From positions 63,970,038 through 64,034,037 of the forward strand of contig NC_021677.1 of the NCBI RefSeq assembly GCF_000247815.1: a stretch of 64,000 nucleotides of DNA, written 5' to 3'. How positions within the stretch are numbered: position 1 is the stretch's first letter; each line of letters begins with the position of its first letter. The notes beneath the pieces were generated by a model. That model did not search any database. It was not told where the DNA came from and saw only the letters and a program-made list of their open reading frames with translations. Made by a program: the position numbers and the translations under genes. The DNA comes from Ficedula albicollis. Its lineage: Eukaryota > Chordata > Aves > Passeriformes > Muscicapidae. Positions 1 through 17,085 of the stretch are shown here, piece after piece.

Positions 1-418
1 TTTCTCCATGAGACAGCTCCCTTAATCACCGGGCTCCAATCATCTCCAGCAGCTTCCAGGAGGGAAATGGGCTCTCCAGCACATGGAGAGGTTAAGGAAT
101 AATGCTTGGTCAACTTTGCAAAGCAATTTGAACTCTCTCTGTGAAACAATAAGTGCCAGACGAGAGCTGTGCATTATTGGCCACCTCTTATCTCCAATTG
201 ACCTTTCCTGGGCAGCTGAGCACCCAGCCAGAAAGATGAGAGATCTCAGTTCCTGCTCCTTGGCACTGCATCCATCAGGGGCTCCAGTACAGCACCCAGC
301 ACATTGTGGGGTGCACTGGGGAGCAGGGCTGGGAGCAGGGACAGACCCTTTGGGCTGGCTGTGACCCCCAAGGGATGGCAGTGCAGCCTGGAGAGAGTGG
401 GGAGCTGCAGGGAGGGCT
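1..418. other. single-copy non-coding DNA
   Basis: No exon, RNA gene or known repeat is visible. The stretch at about 85-230 is AT-richer than its surroundings and free of tandem structure, so it could be a conserved non-coding element. The last 100 bases become GC-rich toward the minisatellite that follows. Confidence 0.5.
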
Positions 419-2662
<2,244 letters not shown>

Positions 2663-3060
2663 TTCCCTGCCTGGGTCACAGGGACATGGATTCAATTCCC
2701 TGCCTGGGTCACAGGGACATGGATTCAATTCCCTGCCTGGGTCACAGGGACATGGATTCAATTCCCTGCCTGGGTCACAGGGACATGGATTCAATTCCCT
2801 GCCTGGGTCACAGGGACATGGATTCAATTCCCTGCCTGGGTCACAGGGACATGGATTCAATTCCCTGCCTGGGTCACAGGGACATGGCTCAGTTCCCTGC
2901 CTGGGTCACAGGGACATGGCTCAATTCCCTGCCTGTGTCACAGGGACATGGATTCAATTCCCTGCCTGGGTCACAGGGACATGGCTCAGTTCCCTGCCTG
3001 GGTCACAGGGACATGGCTCAGTTCCCTGCCTGGGTCACAGGGACATGGCTCAATTCCCTG
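2663..3060 (+). repeat. 33-bp minisatellite, right part
   Basis: About twelve further copies of the unit seen at 419-644. The first seven are almost identical (ATTCAATT type) and the later ones mix in the CTCAGTT type. Only left and right flanks of the array are readable. Confidence 0.95.
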
Positions 3061-3310
3061 GCTGTTTTGAAGGGAGGGGGTTTCATTTCCCTGCCTGTTT
3101 CAGAGTTTTCAGGAGTTTTTATTGTCCTAGCTGTTCTGGAGGGAAATGTCTTCTGCAATTCCTGGCTGTTTTGAAGGGAGGGGTTTTCTTTAATTCCTCG
3201 CTATTTTGGAGGGAAAGGTTTTCTTTAATTCCTGGCTGTTTTGGAGGGAGGGTATTTCTGTAATTCCCGGCTGTTTTGGAGGGAGGGGTGTACCCCCCTG
3301 GCTGTATGGT
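3058..3310 (+). repeat. 35-bp degenerate minisatellite
   Basis: Roughly seven diverged copies of a 35-base unit with the core CTGGCTGTTTTGGAGGGA followed by a T-rich tail and AATTC. Units begin near 3058, 3091, 3127, 3162, 3197, 3232 and 3267. It abuts the 33-bp array with no spacer, and the CTGGCTG start resembles the CTGCCTG of that array, so one may have grown out of the other. Confidence 0.85.
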
Positions 3311-3463
3311 CAGAGTGGTCCCTGTCTCTGTCCTGTCAGCCCCAGCCCGTGGTGACCTGGATTTGGGGTGGCAGCCCCTGCAGGGCCTCACCACCTGCTC
3401 CTGGGCACCACTTGGGGAATGCTGAGCTCTGTGCCTCTCCTGGGGCTGCAGGAATCAGAACCC

Positions 3464-3690
3464 TGCAATGGTTTGGGTGGGAAGGGACTTAAATCCCCCC
3501 CAGTGCCCCCCTGCCATGGCAGGGACACCTCCCACTGTCCCAGCTGCTCCAGCCCCAGTGTCCAGCCTGGCCTTGGGCACTGCCAGGGATCCAGGGGCAG
3601 CCACAGCTGCTCTGGGAACTCCAGCCCAGCCAGGAATTCCCAGTTCCCAACATCCCACCCATCCCTGCCCTCATTCAGTTTAAAGCCACT
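3464..3690 (-). mobile_element. CR1 LINE 3' fragment
   Basis: The + strand reads the complement of the CR1 3' untranslated end: TGGTTTGGGTGGGAAGGGAC, then CTGCCATGGCAGGGACACCT, then GGCCTTGGGCACTGCCAGGG and GGCAGCCACAGCTGCTCTGG. This recognition is from memory of avian CR1 consensus. It is 5'-truncated, as most CR1 copies are, and carries no reverse transcriptase. Confidence 0.85.
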
Positions 3691-3904
3691 GCTGTTTCCA
3701 TCAGGGCCGCTCTGGTGTGGTGCTGAGGGAATCCAGGATCACAGATCCCTCTGCTCCATCCCTCCAGAGCTGCCTGCAGCTGGCACCGAGCCCTGGGCAC
3801 CTCCTGGGCTGTGCTCAGCCCCCCCAAGGGCAGCTCCCTCTCACCTTTCCACATGGAAAATCACTCCCATGGCCTTTTGCTCCAGCCTGCTCACCTCACC
3901 CAAC
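3691..3904. other. single-copy non-coding DNA between CR1 copies
   Basis: GC-rich and without clear repeat or coding structure. Confidence 0.4.
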
Positions 3905-4105
3905 GTTCAGGGTGGAATGAAGCACTGGAGGGGCTGGCAGGGAGGTTTGCAGTGCCCATCCCTGGAGGTGCCCAGGGGATTCCTGGGGGTGGCACTGAGA
4001 GCTCTGGGCTGGGGACAAGGCGGGATGGGGCACAGCTGGGACTCTGTGATCCTGGAGGGCTTTTCCAGCCTCAGTGGCTCTGGGATTCTGTGTGATGCTG
4101 AGAAT
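3905..4105 (+). mobile_element. CR1 LINE 3' fragment
   Basis: Sense-strand CR1 tail: CCCATCCCTGGAGGTGCCCA, then GGCACTGAGAGCTCTGGGCT, then a terminal AGGGCTTTTCCAGCCTCA and a GATTCTGTG-like end that fits the CR1 8-base terminal repeats. It belongs to a different subfamily from the fragment at 3464. Confidence 0.75.
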
Positions 4106-5069
4106 TGTTATTGAACGATGAGCAATTCAACTTTTAAATCTATTTATTCCATTCTATGTCGGTGTCAGTTCCCATTTTGATTAACATTCAGTGCACCGTG
4201 GGAACAAGGAATCTGCAGCAGACTTAATTCCAATAAACTCTGTGTTGGGGGAAGATGTCCCCATACTAGTGCTGCAAGTGAGAATGGGGAGACTGGTGCT
4301 GGCACACTTTGCACCTCCTCAGTCCTCCCAAAAGCCAGTGTGGCAGCTCTGCCTCTTGCCCACCACCTCTGCTGTGCCTTTCCCTCAGATCCTCCTGGGC
4401 TTTAAGGGCTCCAGGGTTCTGCTCCCAAATTCCATGGTTTCTTTTCATGAGTGATTTTTTTGGCGTCACAAATGGTGTTTATTGGGAAAAGGAATGGATC
4501 AGGAAATAATTAATTTTCTCCTGCTTCCACTTACTGCAGCTCTCCAGTTTGGCATCCCAGGCAGTATCCCATAAATAAATGGGATCGGCCTCAGCACAGC
4601 CTGCCTCTGTGGGATCTGCCCTTCTGGCTGTGCTCTGCTGAAGGTGGAGCTGCCCTAAGAACCTGCTAATTTCCCACTACCGCCCTAATGAAATACTTAA
4701 TGAGATTAATTAACGGCCCCTCATTAGCCGGGGAGCTTCCTGGTGCTTTTGTGCTGTGCTTTGGAGAGCTGGATTTGCTCCTCTCCATCCTCTCCTCCCA
4801 GAGCTGCTGCAGCTGGATCCACAGCTGGATCCACAGCCAGCCCTGGGCTGTGCTGGGCTTATCTGCTGACACCTCTGGAAGCTTAGGTAGGAATAAAACA
4901 CAGAAAGAAGCTCTATTTGTTCCCAGTTTCTGTTTAAAAGCAGCCCTCAAACCCAGAGAAAAGTGTTATATTTTATTTTTCCCCACACTCCCCCACCCTG
5001 TGTCAGGGGAGCTGATGATGGCACGGCACAATCAGTGGGGTTCAAGTCCTGTAGGAGGTTGACTTTACT
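4106..5069. other. single-copy non-coding DNA
   Basis: No coding or RNA feature. The block at about 4670-4735 contains several TAAT/ATTA words in a GC-rich setting and is a candidate conserved element. A 13-bp tandem pair (CAGCTGGATCCA) is at 4812-4836. Confidence 0.45.
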
Positions 5070-5868
5070 GAAAATTTGAGGTTTGTTAGTGAGAAAGGAA
5101 ATAACAAATTTATTAAATAATAAACTAACCACATGAAAGGGTGATTTACAGGGAAACCCCTTCTTTGAGGTTTGTTCGTGAGAAAGGAAATAACAAATTT
5201 ATGAAATGATAAATTAACCATGTGAGAGGGTGATTTACAGGGAAACTCCTTTTTTTGAGGTTTGTGTGTGAGAAAGAAAAGAATAAATTTATGAAATGAT
5301 AAATTAACCACGTGAGAGGGTGATTTACAGGGAAACCCCTTCTTTGAGGTTTGTTTGTGAGAAAGGAAATAACAAATTTATTAATTAATAAATTAACCAC
5401 GTGAGAGGGTGATTTACAGGGAAACTCCTTTTTTTGAGGTTTGTGTGTGAGAAAGAAAAGAATAAATTTATGAAATGATAAATTAACCACGTGAGAGGGT
5501 GATTTACAGGGAAACCCCTTCTTTGAGGTTTGTTTGTGAGAAAGGAAATAACAAATTTATGAAATGATAAATTAACCACATGAGAGGGTGATTTACAGGG
5601 AAACCCCTTCTTTGAGGTTTGTTTGTGAGAAAGGAAATAACAAATTTATGAAATGATAAATTAACCACATGAGAGGGTGATTTACAGGGAAACCCCTTCT
5701 TTGAGGTTTGTTTGTGAGAAAGGAAATAACAAATTTATGAAATGATAAATTAACCACATGAGAGGGTGATTTACAGGGAAACCCCTTCTTTGAGGTTTGT
5801 TTGTGAGAAAGGAAATAACAAATTTATTAAATAACAAATTAACCACATGAGAGGGTGATTTACAGGGA
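5070..5868 (+). repeat. 89-bp AT-rich minisatellite, about nine copies
   Basis: Units start with TTTGAGGTTTG at 5164, 5254, 5343, 5433, 5522, 5611, 5700 and 5789, giving a period of 89-90 bases. Each unit ends with GTGATTTACAGGGAAA. Two unit types occur: a main type with AAAGGAAATAACAAATTTAT, and a variant with AAAGAAAAGAATAAATTTAT at 5254 and 5433. The edges are more diverged than the middle. Confidence 0.95.
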
Positions 5869-6004
5869 GACCCAGCCCTTGGGCAGTGCCCCAGGCCAGG
5901 CTGGACATCGGGCTTGGGGCACTGGGGCAGTGGGAGGTGTCCCTGCCTGGCAGGGTGGGATGGGATGGGGTTTCAGGTCCTTCCCACCCAAACCATTCCC
6001 TGGC
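5869..6004 (+). mobile_element. CR1 LINE 3' fragment
   Basis: Contains CAGTGCCCCAGGCCAGGCTG, GGGAGGTGTCCCTGCCTGGC and the terminal AGGTCCTTCCCACCCAAACC that defines the sense CR1 3' end. Confidence 0.8.
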
Positions 6005-6083
6005 TCGGTGGTTCCGTGATCTCTGGCGAGTTCGCAAACCATTCCCTGGCTCGGTGGTTCCGTGACTCCCTGGCGAGTTCTGT
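5989..6083 (+). repeat. 48-bp tandem duplication at a CR1 3' end
   Basis: Two nearly identical copies (5991-6038 and 6039-6083) each contain CATTCCCTGGCTCGGTGGTT and CTGGCGAGTTC. The repeat begins inside the CR1 terminus, so the duplication arose after that insertion. Confidence 0.8.
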
Positions 6084-6560
6084 TCCGTCCCTCAGAGCTG
6101 CGGTCCCTGTGGAGGGGCTGGACCCGTGCCCAGCTCTCCGTGCCACATCCCGCCCCGTGTGCCCCAGTCCCCGTGCCCTGGGGGTGGCAGTGCCTGTCCC
6201 TGAGCGCAGGTGATTTCCCTGGACGGTTTTCCTGCTGCGTGTCAGGACAAGCCCGTGGAAGGCGCGACCCCAGCCCCTGTTGGTTGGCAGCTGGGAATTT
6301 GAAGTTTTCCTCCCTGTTATGTCACAGGCTCCAGCCTGGCTGGGCTCCTCCGGCTGATCTCACACACTCAAATCACGGCTCAATGAACATATTTTTCAAA
6401 GATAAGCCCAGAGCAAATGAATTGGATTTATTTTTAATGCTGCCTTGTTTCTAATGCCCAGTGACACATGAACAAACGATTGCCATCACTTGTCCTCCTG
6501 CTCTGCGGATATTGCTTTGGGCAGGAGAATATCAGAGTGCTTAGGGTTATAAACCATCCC
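6084..6560. other. single-copy non-coding DNA
   Basis: The first 200 bases are GC-rich with some CpG. The rest (about 6340-6550) is AT-richer with ATATTTTTCAAAGATAAG and similar words and could be conserved non-coding sequence. No exon supported. Confidence 0.45.
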
Positions 6561-6655
6561 TGGGGCTGATGGTCCTTCTGGAGGGAAAAGGCTCCGGGCT
6601 GAACCGCTCTTCCGATCTTGGGGCTGATGGTCCTTCTGGAGGGAAAAGGCTCCGG
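6561..6655. other. chimeric join: 37-bp duplicate flanking adapter
   Basis: The same 37 bases occur at 6561-6597 and 6619-6655, separated only by 21 bases of Illumina adapter (6598-6618). The second copy runs on into the 27-bp array. Deleting one copy plus the adapter gives a continuous sequence, so this is a chimeric read or join written into the consensus, not a genomic duplication. Confidence 0.93.
6598..6618 (+). other. Illumina paired-end adapter remnant
   Basis: CTGAACCGCTCTTCCGATCT, preceded by G, is the 3' end of the original Illumina paired-end PCR primer 2.0 and adapter, known from published library chemistry. It ends exactly where insert sequence begins, as in a read that starts in adapter. 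It is foreign to the organism. Confidence 0.96.
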
Positions 6656-8091
<1,436 letters not shown>

Positions 8092-8222
8092 ATCCAGCCT
8101 TCCTTTTGTCAGGGACAAATCCAGCCTTCCTTTTGTCAGGGACAAATCCAACATTCCTTTTGTCACGGGTCAAATCCAGCCTTCCTTTTGTCACGGGTCA
8201 AATCCAGCTTTCCTTTTGGAAA
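8092..8222 (+). repeat. 27-bp minisatellite, right part
   Basis: Continues the array at 6656-6821, with units at 8115 and 8142 exactly 27 bases apart. The last two copies carry GTCACGGGTC in place of GTCAGGGAC. Confidence 0.9.
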
Positions 8223-8384
8223 GGCAGGAGCCAGCTCATGGGTTGTGACCGAGCCAGAGCCACCAGGGCACGGCTGGAACTCCATAAGTGACCTTGCTGA
8301 TGGTCTGGGTGGGGACAGGGAGGGGACACTGATGGTCTGAGTGACCTTGCTGATGGTCGGGTGGGCACAGGGGAGCTTTGGGAT
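8223..8384 (+). repeat. short tandem motif in single-copy DNA
   Basis: GTGACCTTGCTGATGGTC occurs twice (about 8289 and 8341) within 160 bases of otherwise unremarkable sequence that leads into a CR1. Confidence 0.5.
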
Positions 8385-8560
8385 GGATTTTGGGAATGAT
8401 TTCTTCCCCAGAGCAGCCCTGGCACGGCTGCCCAGGAGTGCCCATCCCTGGGGGTTTAAAGCCCTGTGGATGTGGCACTCGGGACACGGGGCAGTGCTGG
8501 GGGAAGGGCTGGACTCAGAGCCATTAAGGTCATTCCCAAGTGAAATGATTCCATGTTTCT
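8385..8560 (+). mobile_element. CR1 LINE 3' fragment
   Basis: Follows the sense CR1 order: TTTCTTCCCCAGAGC, GCTGCCCAGGAGTGCCCATC, GTTTAAAGCCCTGTGGATGT, CACTCGGGACACGGGGCAGT, and an ending ATTAAGGTCATTCC before an ATTCCATG-like terminus. Confidence 0.8.
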
Positions 8561-8865
8561 GTGGCAGATCCTGCGTGATCCCTGGGAAACCCTTGGGCAT
8601 CCCCCACTGGTGGCATCCATGTCCTCAACCTGCACTTTTTGGTCCCAAAATGCGAGAGCTCAGCACAGGCAGCAGCTCCTGGAGGCTCCTGCAGCCCCTG
8701 CCGAGCTGTTCAGAGGAGCTGTGCTCTCTTTTTTTGCTCTTTCCACGGATCAGCTGGTGGCTGACATTTCCCACCCTGTGCCATATGTTGTTTTTCCCAG
8801 AGCAGGGATGTGCAGCACTGCAAGGAGGGAGCGCTGGCACCCTGCCCGAAGGCAGAGCACGAGAG
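8561..8865. other. single-copy non-coding DNA
   Basis: No coding, RNA or repeat feature recognised. Confidence 0.4.
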
Positions 8866-9132
8866 ATTCCTTCTCCTCCTTCTCCTTCTTTTCTTCTTTT
8901 CTTCTTTTCTTCTTTTCTTCTTTTCTTCTTTTCTTCTTCTCCTTCTTCTCTTTTGTCTTCTTCTTCTTCTTCTTCTTCTTCTTCTTCTTCTTCTTCTCCT
9001 TCTTCTTCTTCTTCTCCTTCTCCTCCTTCTCCTTCTTTTCTTCTTCTTCTTCTTCTTCTTCTTCTTTTCTTCTTCTTTTCTTCTTCTCCTCTTCTTTTCC
9101 TCCTCCTCTTCCTCCTCCTCCTCCTCTCCTGC
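8866..9132 (+). repeat. polypyrimidine tract, TTC/TTTTC/CTC microsatellite
   Basis: About 265 bases almost wholly of C and T. TTTTC blocks (8886-8935) pass into pure TTC (8955-8995), then CTTCTC, TTC again and finally CCTCCT. The complementary strand is all purine. Translating it gives only low-complexity R, K and E or L, S and F strings, so it is not coding. Confidence 0.95.
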
Positions 9133-9232
9133 AGCCACTCAGGGCATTCTGCCCTGTAAATGCAGAAGTGCTGCAGGGGCAGGAGTCTCCCTGAGGAGTG
9201 AGCACATCCTGCTGGGATGTTTCCTTCCCTGC
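9133..9232. other. spacer between pyrimidine tract and CR1
   Basis: No recognisable feature. Confidence 0.3.
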
Positions 9233-9395
9233 AGAATCAGGGCTGGAAACACCTCCAGGGTCATGGAGCCCAGCCTGTGGCCAAGTGAAGTGTCCCCAAG
9301 TGCCATTGTTTGGACACTTCCAGGATGGTGACTCCCCCACTGCCCTGTGCCAGGGCTGGGCAACCTGAATGGCACAAAGCAGGGCCAGGGAGGCT
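9233..9395 (-). mobile_element. CR1 LINE fragment, antisense
   Basis: Reads AACACCTCCAGGGTCATGGA, CCAGCCTGTGG, CTTCCAGGATGGTGACTCCC and CACTGCCCTGTGCCAGG, which is the complement of the CR1 3' region upstream of the terminal repeats. Diverged. Confidence 0.65.
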
Positions 9396-9404
9396 CGGCC
9401 TGGA

Positions 9405-9598
9405 TTTTGGGGAAGGCTCTTCCCTCCCCCAGAGGGGCTGGCACTGCCCAGGCTCCCCAGGGAATGGGCACAGCCCCGGGGCTCCAGTTTGGACATTAGG
9501 GGTGCCAGGGTGGGATTTTGGGGGGTCTGGGCAGAGCTGGGATGATCCCTGTGGGTCAGTCCAGCTCTGGACATTCCTGATTCTGTGAAACTTCCAGT
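9405..9598 (+). mobile_element. CR1 LINE 3' fragment
   Basis: Sense CR1: GGCTGGCACTGCCCAGGCTC, CCAGGGAATGGGCACAGCCC, AGCTGGGATGATCCCTGTGG, with the end CATTCCTGATTCTGTGAA. It lies head-on against the antisense copy at 9233-9395. Confidence 0.8.
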
Positions 9599-11031
9599 GC
9601 AGGAGTTGTCCCTGACCTGCAGCCTGAGGGGCTGGGCTGTGACAGCCTCTCCTCCCCAGGCGCTGTTTGCCTCTCGTGGCAGAATTACAGAATCCCTGAG
9701 GTGGCTGCAGCAGAGCCCCCAGAAGGTGCAGGAGATCTGAGGAGCCACTGGCAGCAGCGTTTGAAACCTCTCCAGGATTGTTTATGGCAGCCTCCTGTGA
9801 ATTTGCACGGATACGATAGCTCTGCTGGGGAAATCAATTACGCCCAGCACTCCGTTACATCATTTTTCAGTGTATTAATTTTCACTTGGACGGGGAGAAG
9901 GCGCGGCGCAGGCATCCATCACTTCTGAAGCAGGGGCTGTGCAGGGGCCTCCTCCCGCCCTGCAGGAGCCACAGGGAGGGAAATGCTGGGGAATCTCCAG
10001 AGCTGGGAGGTGATTAGAGATGGGAGAGGAGCAGGGAATGGATCCAGAGCCAGCTCTGCCCCGTGCTGGGGTGCAGCACCCCTTGGCTTCAGCTGCACAG
10101 GTGAATGCAGGGAGGGGTTCAGGGGGCACACACATGTTCCAGAGCTCCCTGCTTTGGTGCTGCCTCCTTTCTTGGAGCCAGGTTTGGAAGCCCTGCCCTG
10201 CTTTAGCTCTGATTTATCATTTAAACCTGGGCTTTAGGGCAGACTGTCAGAATTTCTTCTTCAAGTCACCTAAAGTGTAAATGTGGCTTCTCCACCAGGG
10301 CTTGTGGCTGCATTTAGCACATTTTAAAAGTTACTAAAATTGATTAATGTGTATTGCTTATATTGTAATAATTATTGATTATAATGTAATTTTGTGTTCT
10401 ATTGGTATATTACAATGTACATTGTGTATTAATATATATTGCTGTGATATATAATAATTTTATGTTATGTTACTGTGTACTACTTCGAGACTCTCTGTAC
10501 CTCACCTCCAGTCACCCAGGACTCCTGTCCAGGACAAGTAGGATAAAAGTTTTTTATTGGGCAAATTTAAAGACTGGAATAAACTTTAAACTAATCTCAT
10601 AGCACTCTCTTCCTCACACAAAGAAAGATTTTTCCTCCTATTGGAATTTTTAATATGAAAACAGGGATTTTTTTTTTTTTGCTTCTTTTTTGTCACTGTG
10701 GCCATCACTTCCCTGCCTTTTATTCCCCTTCTTAATCCCACACATCTCTGTTAGGGCTAAACTGGAAAGGTAGGAAATGGAAATTGAAATTTTATCTCCT
10801 TGTTCAAGGCTGCTTTGTTACTGTGTGGAAAGGAGGAATAAATGGTGACATTAACCCGAAAACCAGGAAAATGAAAGCGAATTTGGAATGTATTTATTGA
10901 TCTGTTCTATCTCGTTCCATCTCTGCTCCTGGGATTTGTGAAATTCCCTCATCCTGTGTCTGTGCATGGAATCCCTGTGGGAAGGAGGAGGGAGAGGCTG
11001 AAATGGGAATTCCTTCAGCTGGGAAGGCTGA
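9599..11031. other. single-copy non-coding DNA, partly AT-rich
   Basis: Contains an AT-rich block at about 10320-10480 (ATTAATATATATTG and similar) and a T14 tract at about 10667. No exon or RNA gene supported. Several stretches (about 9780-9900, 10240-10450) are candidate conserved elements. Confidence 0.45.
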
Positions 11032-11072
11032 GATCCCACAAATCCCACAAATCCCACAAATCCCACATTTCC
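11032..11072 (+). repeat. 9-bp tandem repeat
   Basis: Four copies of ATCCCACAA in a row, then a degenerate ATCCCACATTTCCC. Confidence 0.85.
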
Positions 11073-11162
11073 CACTGAGCACGAGCCATGGTGAGCATAA
11101 GAAATACCAGGGGAGTCTCCTGAGCATTTGAAGTCCTGGGAATGCTGTGATCCTGAGAAGCT

Positions 11163-11234
11163 GAGATATTCTGGGATATTCTGGGATATTCTGGGACATT
11201 CTGGGATATTCTGGGACATTCTGGGATATTCTCT
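11163..11234 (+). repeat. 10-bp tandem repeat
   Basis: Seven copies of CTGGGATATT or CTGGGACATT, the two forms alternating in the second half. Confidence 0.9.
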
Positions 11235-11261
11235 GCAGCCTCCACCCCATTCCCAGAAACC

Positions 11262-12115
<854 letters not shown>

Positions 12116-12262
12116 AGCTCCTCAGGAATTCTCCAGCCCCTGCCCAGCTCCTCAGGAATTCTCCAGCCCCTGCCCAGCTCCTCAGGAATTCTCCAGCCCC
12201 TGCCCAGCTCCTCAGGAATTCTCCAGCCCCTTCCCAGCTCCTCAGGAATTCTCCAGCCCCTC
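12116..12262 (+). repeat. 30-bp minisatellite
   Basis: Five copies of a unit containing CAGCTCCTCAGGAATTCTCC and AGCCCCTGCC. The sequence just left of the poly-C (AGCCCCTGCCCAGCTCCT) is another unit, so the array spans the run. Each unit carries an EcoRI-type GAATTC word. Confidence 0.95.
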
Positions 12263-13032
12263 AAATTCCTTGGGAAATGTCCCAGTAAGGAAGGGGTCAG
12301 TGTTTGCTGACAGGAAGGAAATCCAGGCTGGGATGTTCTGAGTGCAGGGCACAGTTTATTCCGTGTTTCTCTGCTTCCCTGGGCTGGGCAGAGGCTGGAG
12401 GGGCTCACCCTGCCCTGCCCTGGGACCCAGGGGCAGCAGGAAGGGGGACAGGAAAGACGGGTGGACAGAGGACAGGAGGACAGGAGGACAGGAGGACAAG
12501 GGGACAGGAGGACAGGAGGAGAGGATGACAGAGGGCAGGGGGAGGATGCTCCTGCCTGGAGCAACCCTGGACCTCTGGCTCTCAGCCACCCCTTGCTGCA
12601 GATCCATTCCCTGCCCTGAAGAGCTTTTCCCAGTTTTTCCCCAAACACTTTTGGTTTGGGAGTCAGGACAGGCACTTTCCTGCTCCACTCCCAGCCCTGC
12701 TGCTCACATCTGCCACCAGAGGTTTTACAGTGCCATAAAACACCTGGATTTGCACCTGGAGTGTTTCCTCTGGGATTCACCTCTCCAACTGGAGCAGTAT
12801 AAATCTCAGGTGATAAAAACCCTCTGGGAGTTTTCACCAGTTAAGGAATAAAAGGCCATAAAAGCACATTTAGTGTGAGTGAATGGATGGGTGTGGGGAT
12901 ATCTCTGTGGGAAGAGCAGCCCCAGAGCCAGGGAGGGGCAGAGCAGAGGGGCAGGGACACCCCCAGGTGAGCTGTGCCACCCTGCTGTGCCACTGCAGTG
13001 ACTGTGACCCTGCCAGGTGATGGCTGGATGTC
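12263..13032. other. single-copy non-coding DNA with a 9-bp tract
   Basis: A GACAGGAGG-type tandem repeat lies at about 12466-12540. The rest shows no coding or RNA feature. Confidence 0.5.
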
Positions 13033-14328
<1,296 letters not shown>

Positions 14329-14828
14329 CTGGACTTCAAAACCCCGTGGGTTTGAGCAGATCCCGGGGGGGTTGGTGTTTGTGGCACCAAACACCACGGT
14401 GGCTGCAGCAGTGCCCCGGTGAGGAGCAGCAGCAGGGGCTGGGGAAGGCACAGGCTGTGTGCCCTGTCCCCTCTGCTGGGGCTGCTCTTTCTGGCCCTGC
14501 TCACTCACCAGGGCTCCCTCTCAAAGGCACAAAACCCTAAACCTTGTCCTGATCCCCAGTGCCCCGTGAGCAGCTGCAGAGCTGCTGTTTCCTCTGGGAG
14601 GGCACAGGCACAGGGACAGGGACAGGGACAAAGGAGCTGGGGTGTGTGCTCAGCCCAGCTGGGCTCAGCTCAGCTCAGCTCAGCCAGCCCTCACCAGGTT
14701 TCTCCCACACTTTGGGATGAAGGAATGTCCTCACCTGCCTCTTTACACCAGGGTCATGTGGGGCCACCTAGGGCTGTTGTCTGTGCTGGGGATCTCCAGG
14801 CAGATAGAAATACTCCTAGAGTATTTCT
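14329..14828. other. single-copy non-coding DNA
   Basis: GC-rich. Contains a short GCTCA pentamer run (about 14661-14686) and GGGACA repeats (about 14613-14630). No exon supported. Confidence 0.4.
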
Positions 14829-15390
14829 AGGATTACTCCTGGAGCTGTGGGATCATTCCCAGAGCTGTGGAGTCACTCCTGGATCCCTGGGTTCACTCCT
14901 GGAGCTGTGGGATCATTCCCAGAGCTGTGGGATCATTCCTGGAGCTGTGGGATCGTGGGATCATTCCTGGAGCTGTGGGACCATTCCTGGGGTCACTCCT
15001 GGAGCTCTGGGGTCACTCCTGGAGCTCTGGGGTCACTCCTGGAGCTCTGGGGTCACTCCTGGAGCTCTGGGGTCACTCCTGGAGCTCTGGGGTCACTCCT
15101 GGAGCTCTGGGGTCACTCCTGGAGCTCTGGGGTCACTCCTGGAGCTCTGGGGTCACTCCTGGAGCTCTGGGGTCACTCCTGGAGCTCTGGGGTCACTCCT
15201 GGAGCTCTGGGGTCACTCCTGGAGCTCTGGGGTCACTCCTGGAGCTCTGGGGTCACTCCTGGGTCCCTGGGGTCACTGCTGGAGCTGTGGGGTCACTCCT
15301 GGAGCTCTGGGATCACTCCTGGAGCTGTGGGGTCACTCTTGAAGCTCTGGGGTCACTCCTGGAGCTCTGGGGTCACTCTTGGCACCCAGA
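14829..15390 (+). repeat. 20-bp minisatellite, about 28 copies
   Basis: The central part (about 14990-15260) is essentially perfect copies of CTGGAGCTCTGGGGTCACTC. The left third has more divergent units (CTGTGGGATCATTC type) and the right end has GTCCCTGG and CTTGAAG variants. Younger, homogenised units in the middle and older ones at the edges is the usual pattern of array growth. Confidence 0.95.
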
Positions 15391-15967
15391 TGTGCTGGCC
15401 CCTCTCACTCCCAGGGCCAGGCTGTGTTTTTTATGCAGGGAAGATCCAGTTCTGTGTGACATCCTCTGGAGTCCATCATTGCTGCTCTACAACGAGGGGG
15501 ATTTTTGCTCTCCTGGGCACCGTGTTTATTGTTAAATGAAATTTCATCAGCCATTTTATTTCACTGAGATTCAGCATCACGAGAGCCTCCTGCAGCACTC
15601 AACGTTCAGCTGTAATTTTGATTAATCTGAATAACTTTGCATCTGATCTGTGCAAGCACCACAAAAGGCAGTTAGTTTTTCTTGGCAGTAAAAAATAATC
15701 AGTAAATTAGTGACCATCAGGCTGAAGATTTTATAAATATTCATGGCCTGGAGATGTACGTGGGCAGAGGAACGTGGCTCACACAGGAATAAACGTGCAG
15801 GGTTTGGATCAAGCACAGGCACAGCGTTTGCCAGGGCACCACTGAGATGCCATGGGGGCACAGACTGGGACCCCTCCGTGTGTTTGCCCCACAGCCCCAG
15901 ATTTTGGGGGTGCAGCTGCTCCTTCCTCCTGTCGTGTCCTGCTGTGCCAGCCTCTCCCTTCCTTATT
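15391..15967. other. single-copy non-coding DNA, candidate conserved block
   Basis: The AT-rich block at about 15530-15760, with TTTTGATTAATCTGAATAAC and TTTATAAATATTCATGGCC, has no repeats and looks like a candidate conserved non-coding element. No coding feature seen. Confidence 0.45.

Positions 15968-17085
<1,118 letters not shown>

Noticed and set aside
6084..6280. GC-rich exon ending at GCAGGTGATT
   Set aside because: A splice-donor-like word alone is not enough. No conserved open frame or acceptor upstream.
8750..9748. 332-codon minus-strand frame with a K/E/R-rich block
   Set aside because: The charged block is the polypyrimidine microsatellite and the rest crosses two CR1 fragments.
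12466..12540. Telomere-like repeat
   Set aside because: The unit is GACAGGAGG, not TTAGGG. No telomeric array is present anywhere in the window.
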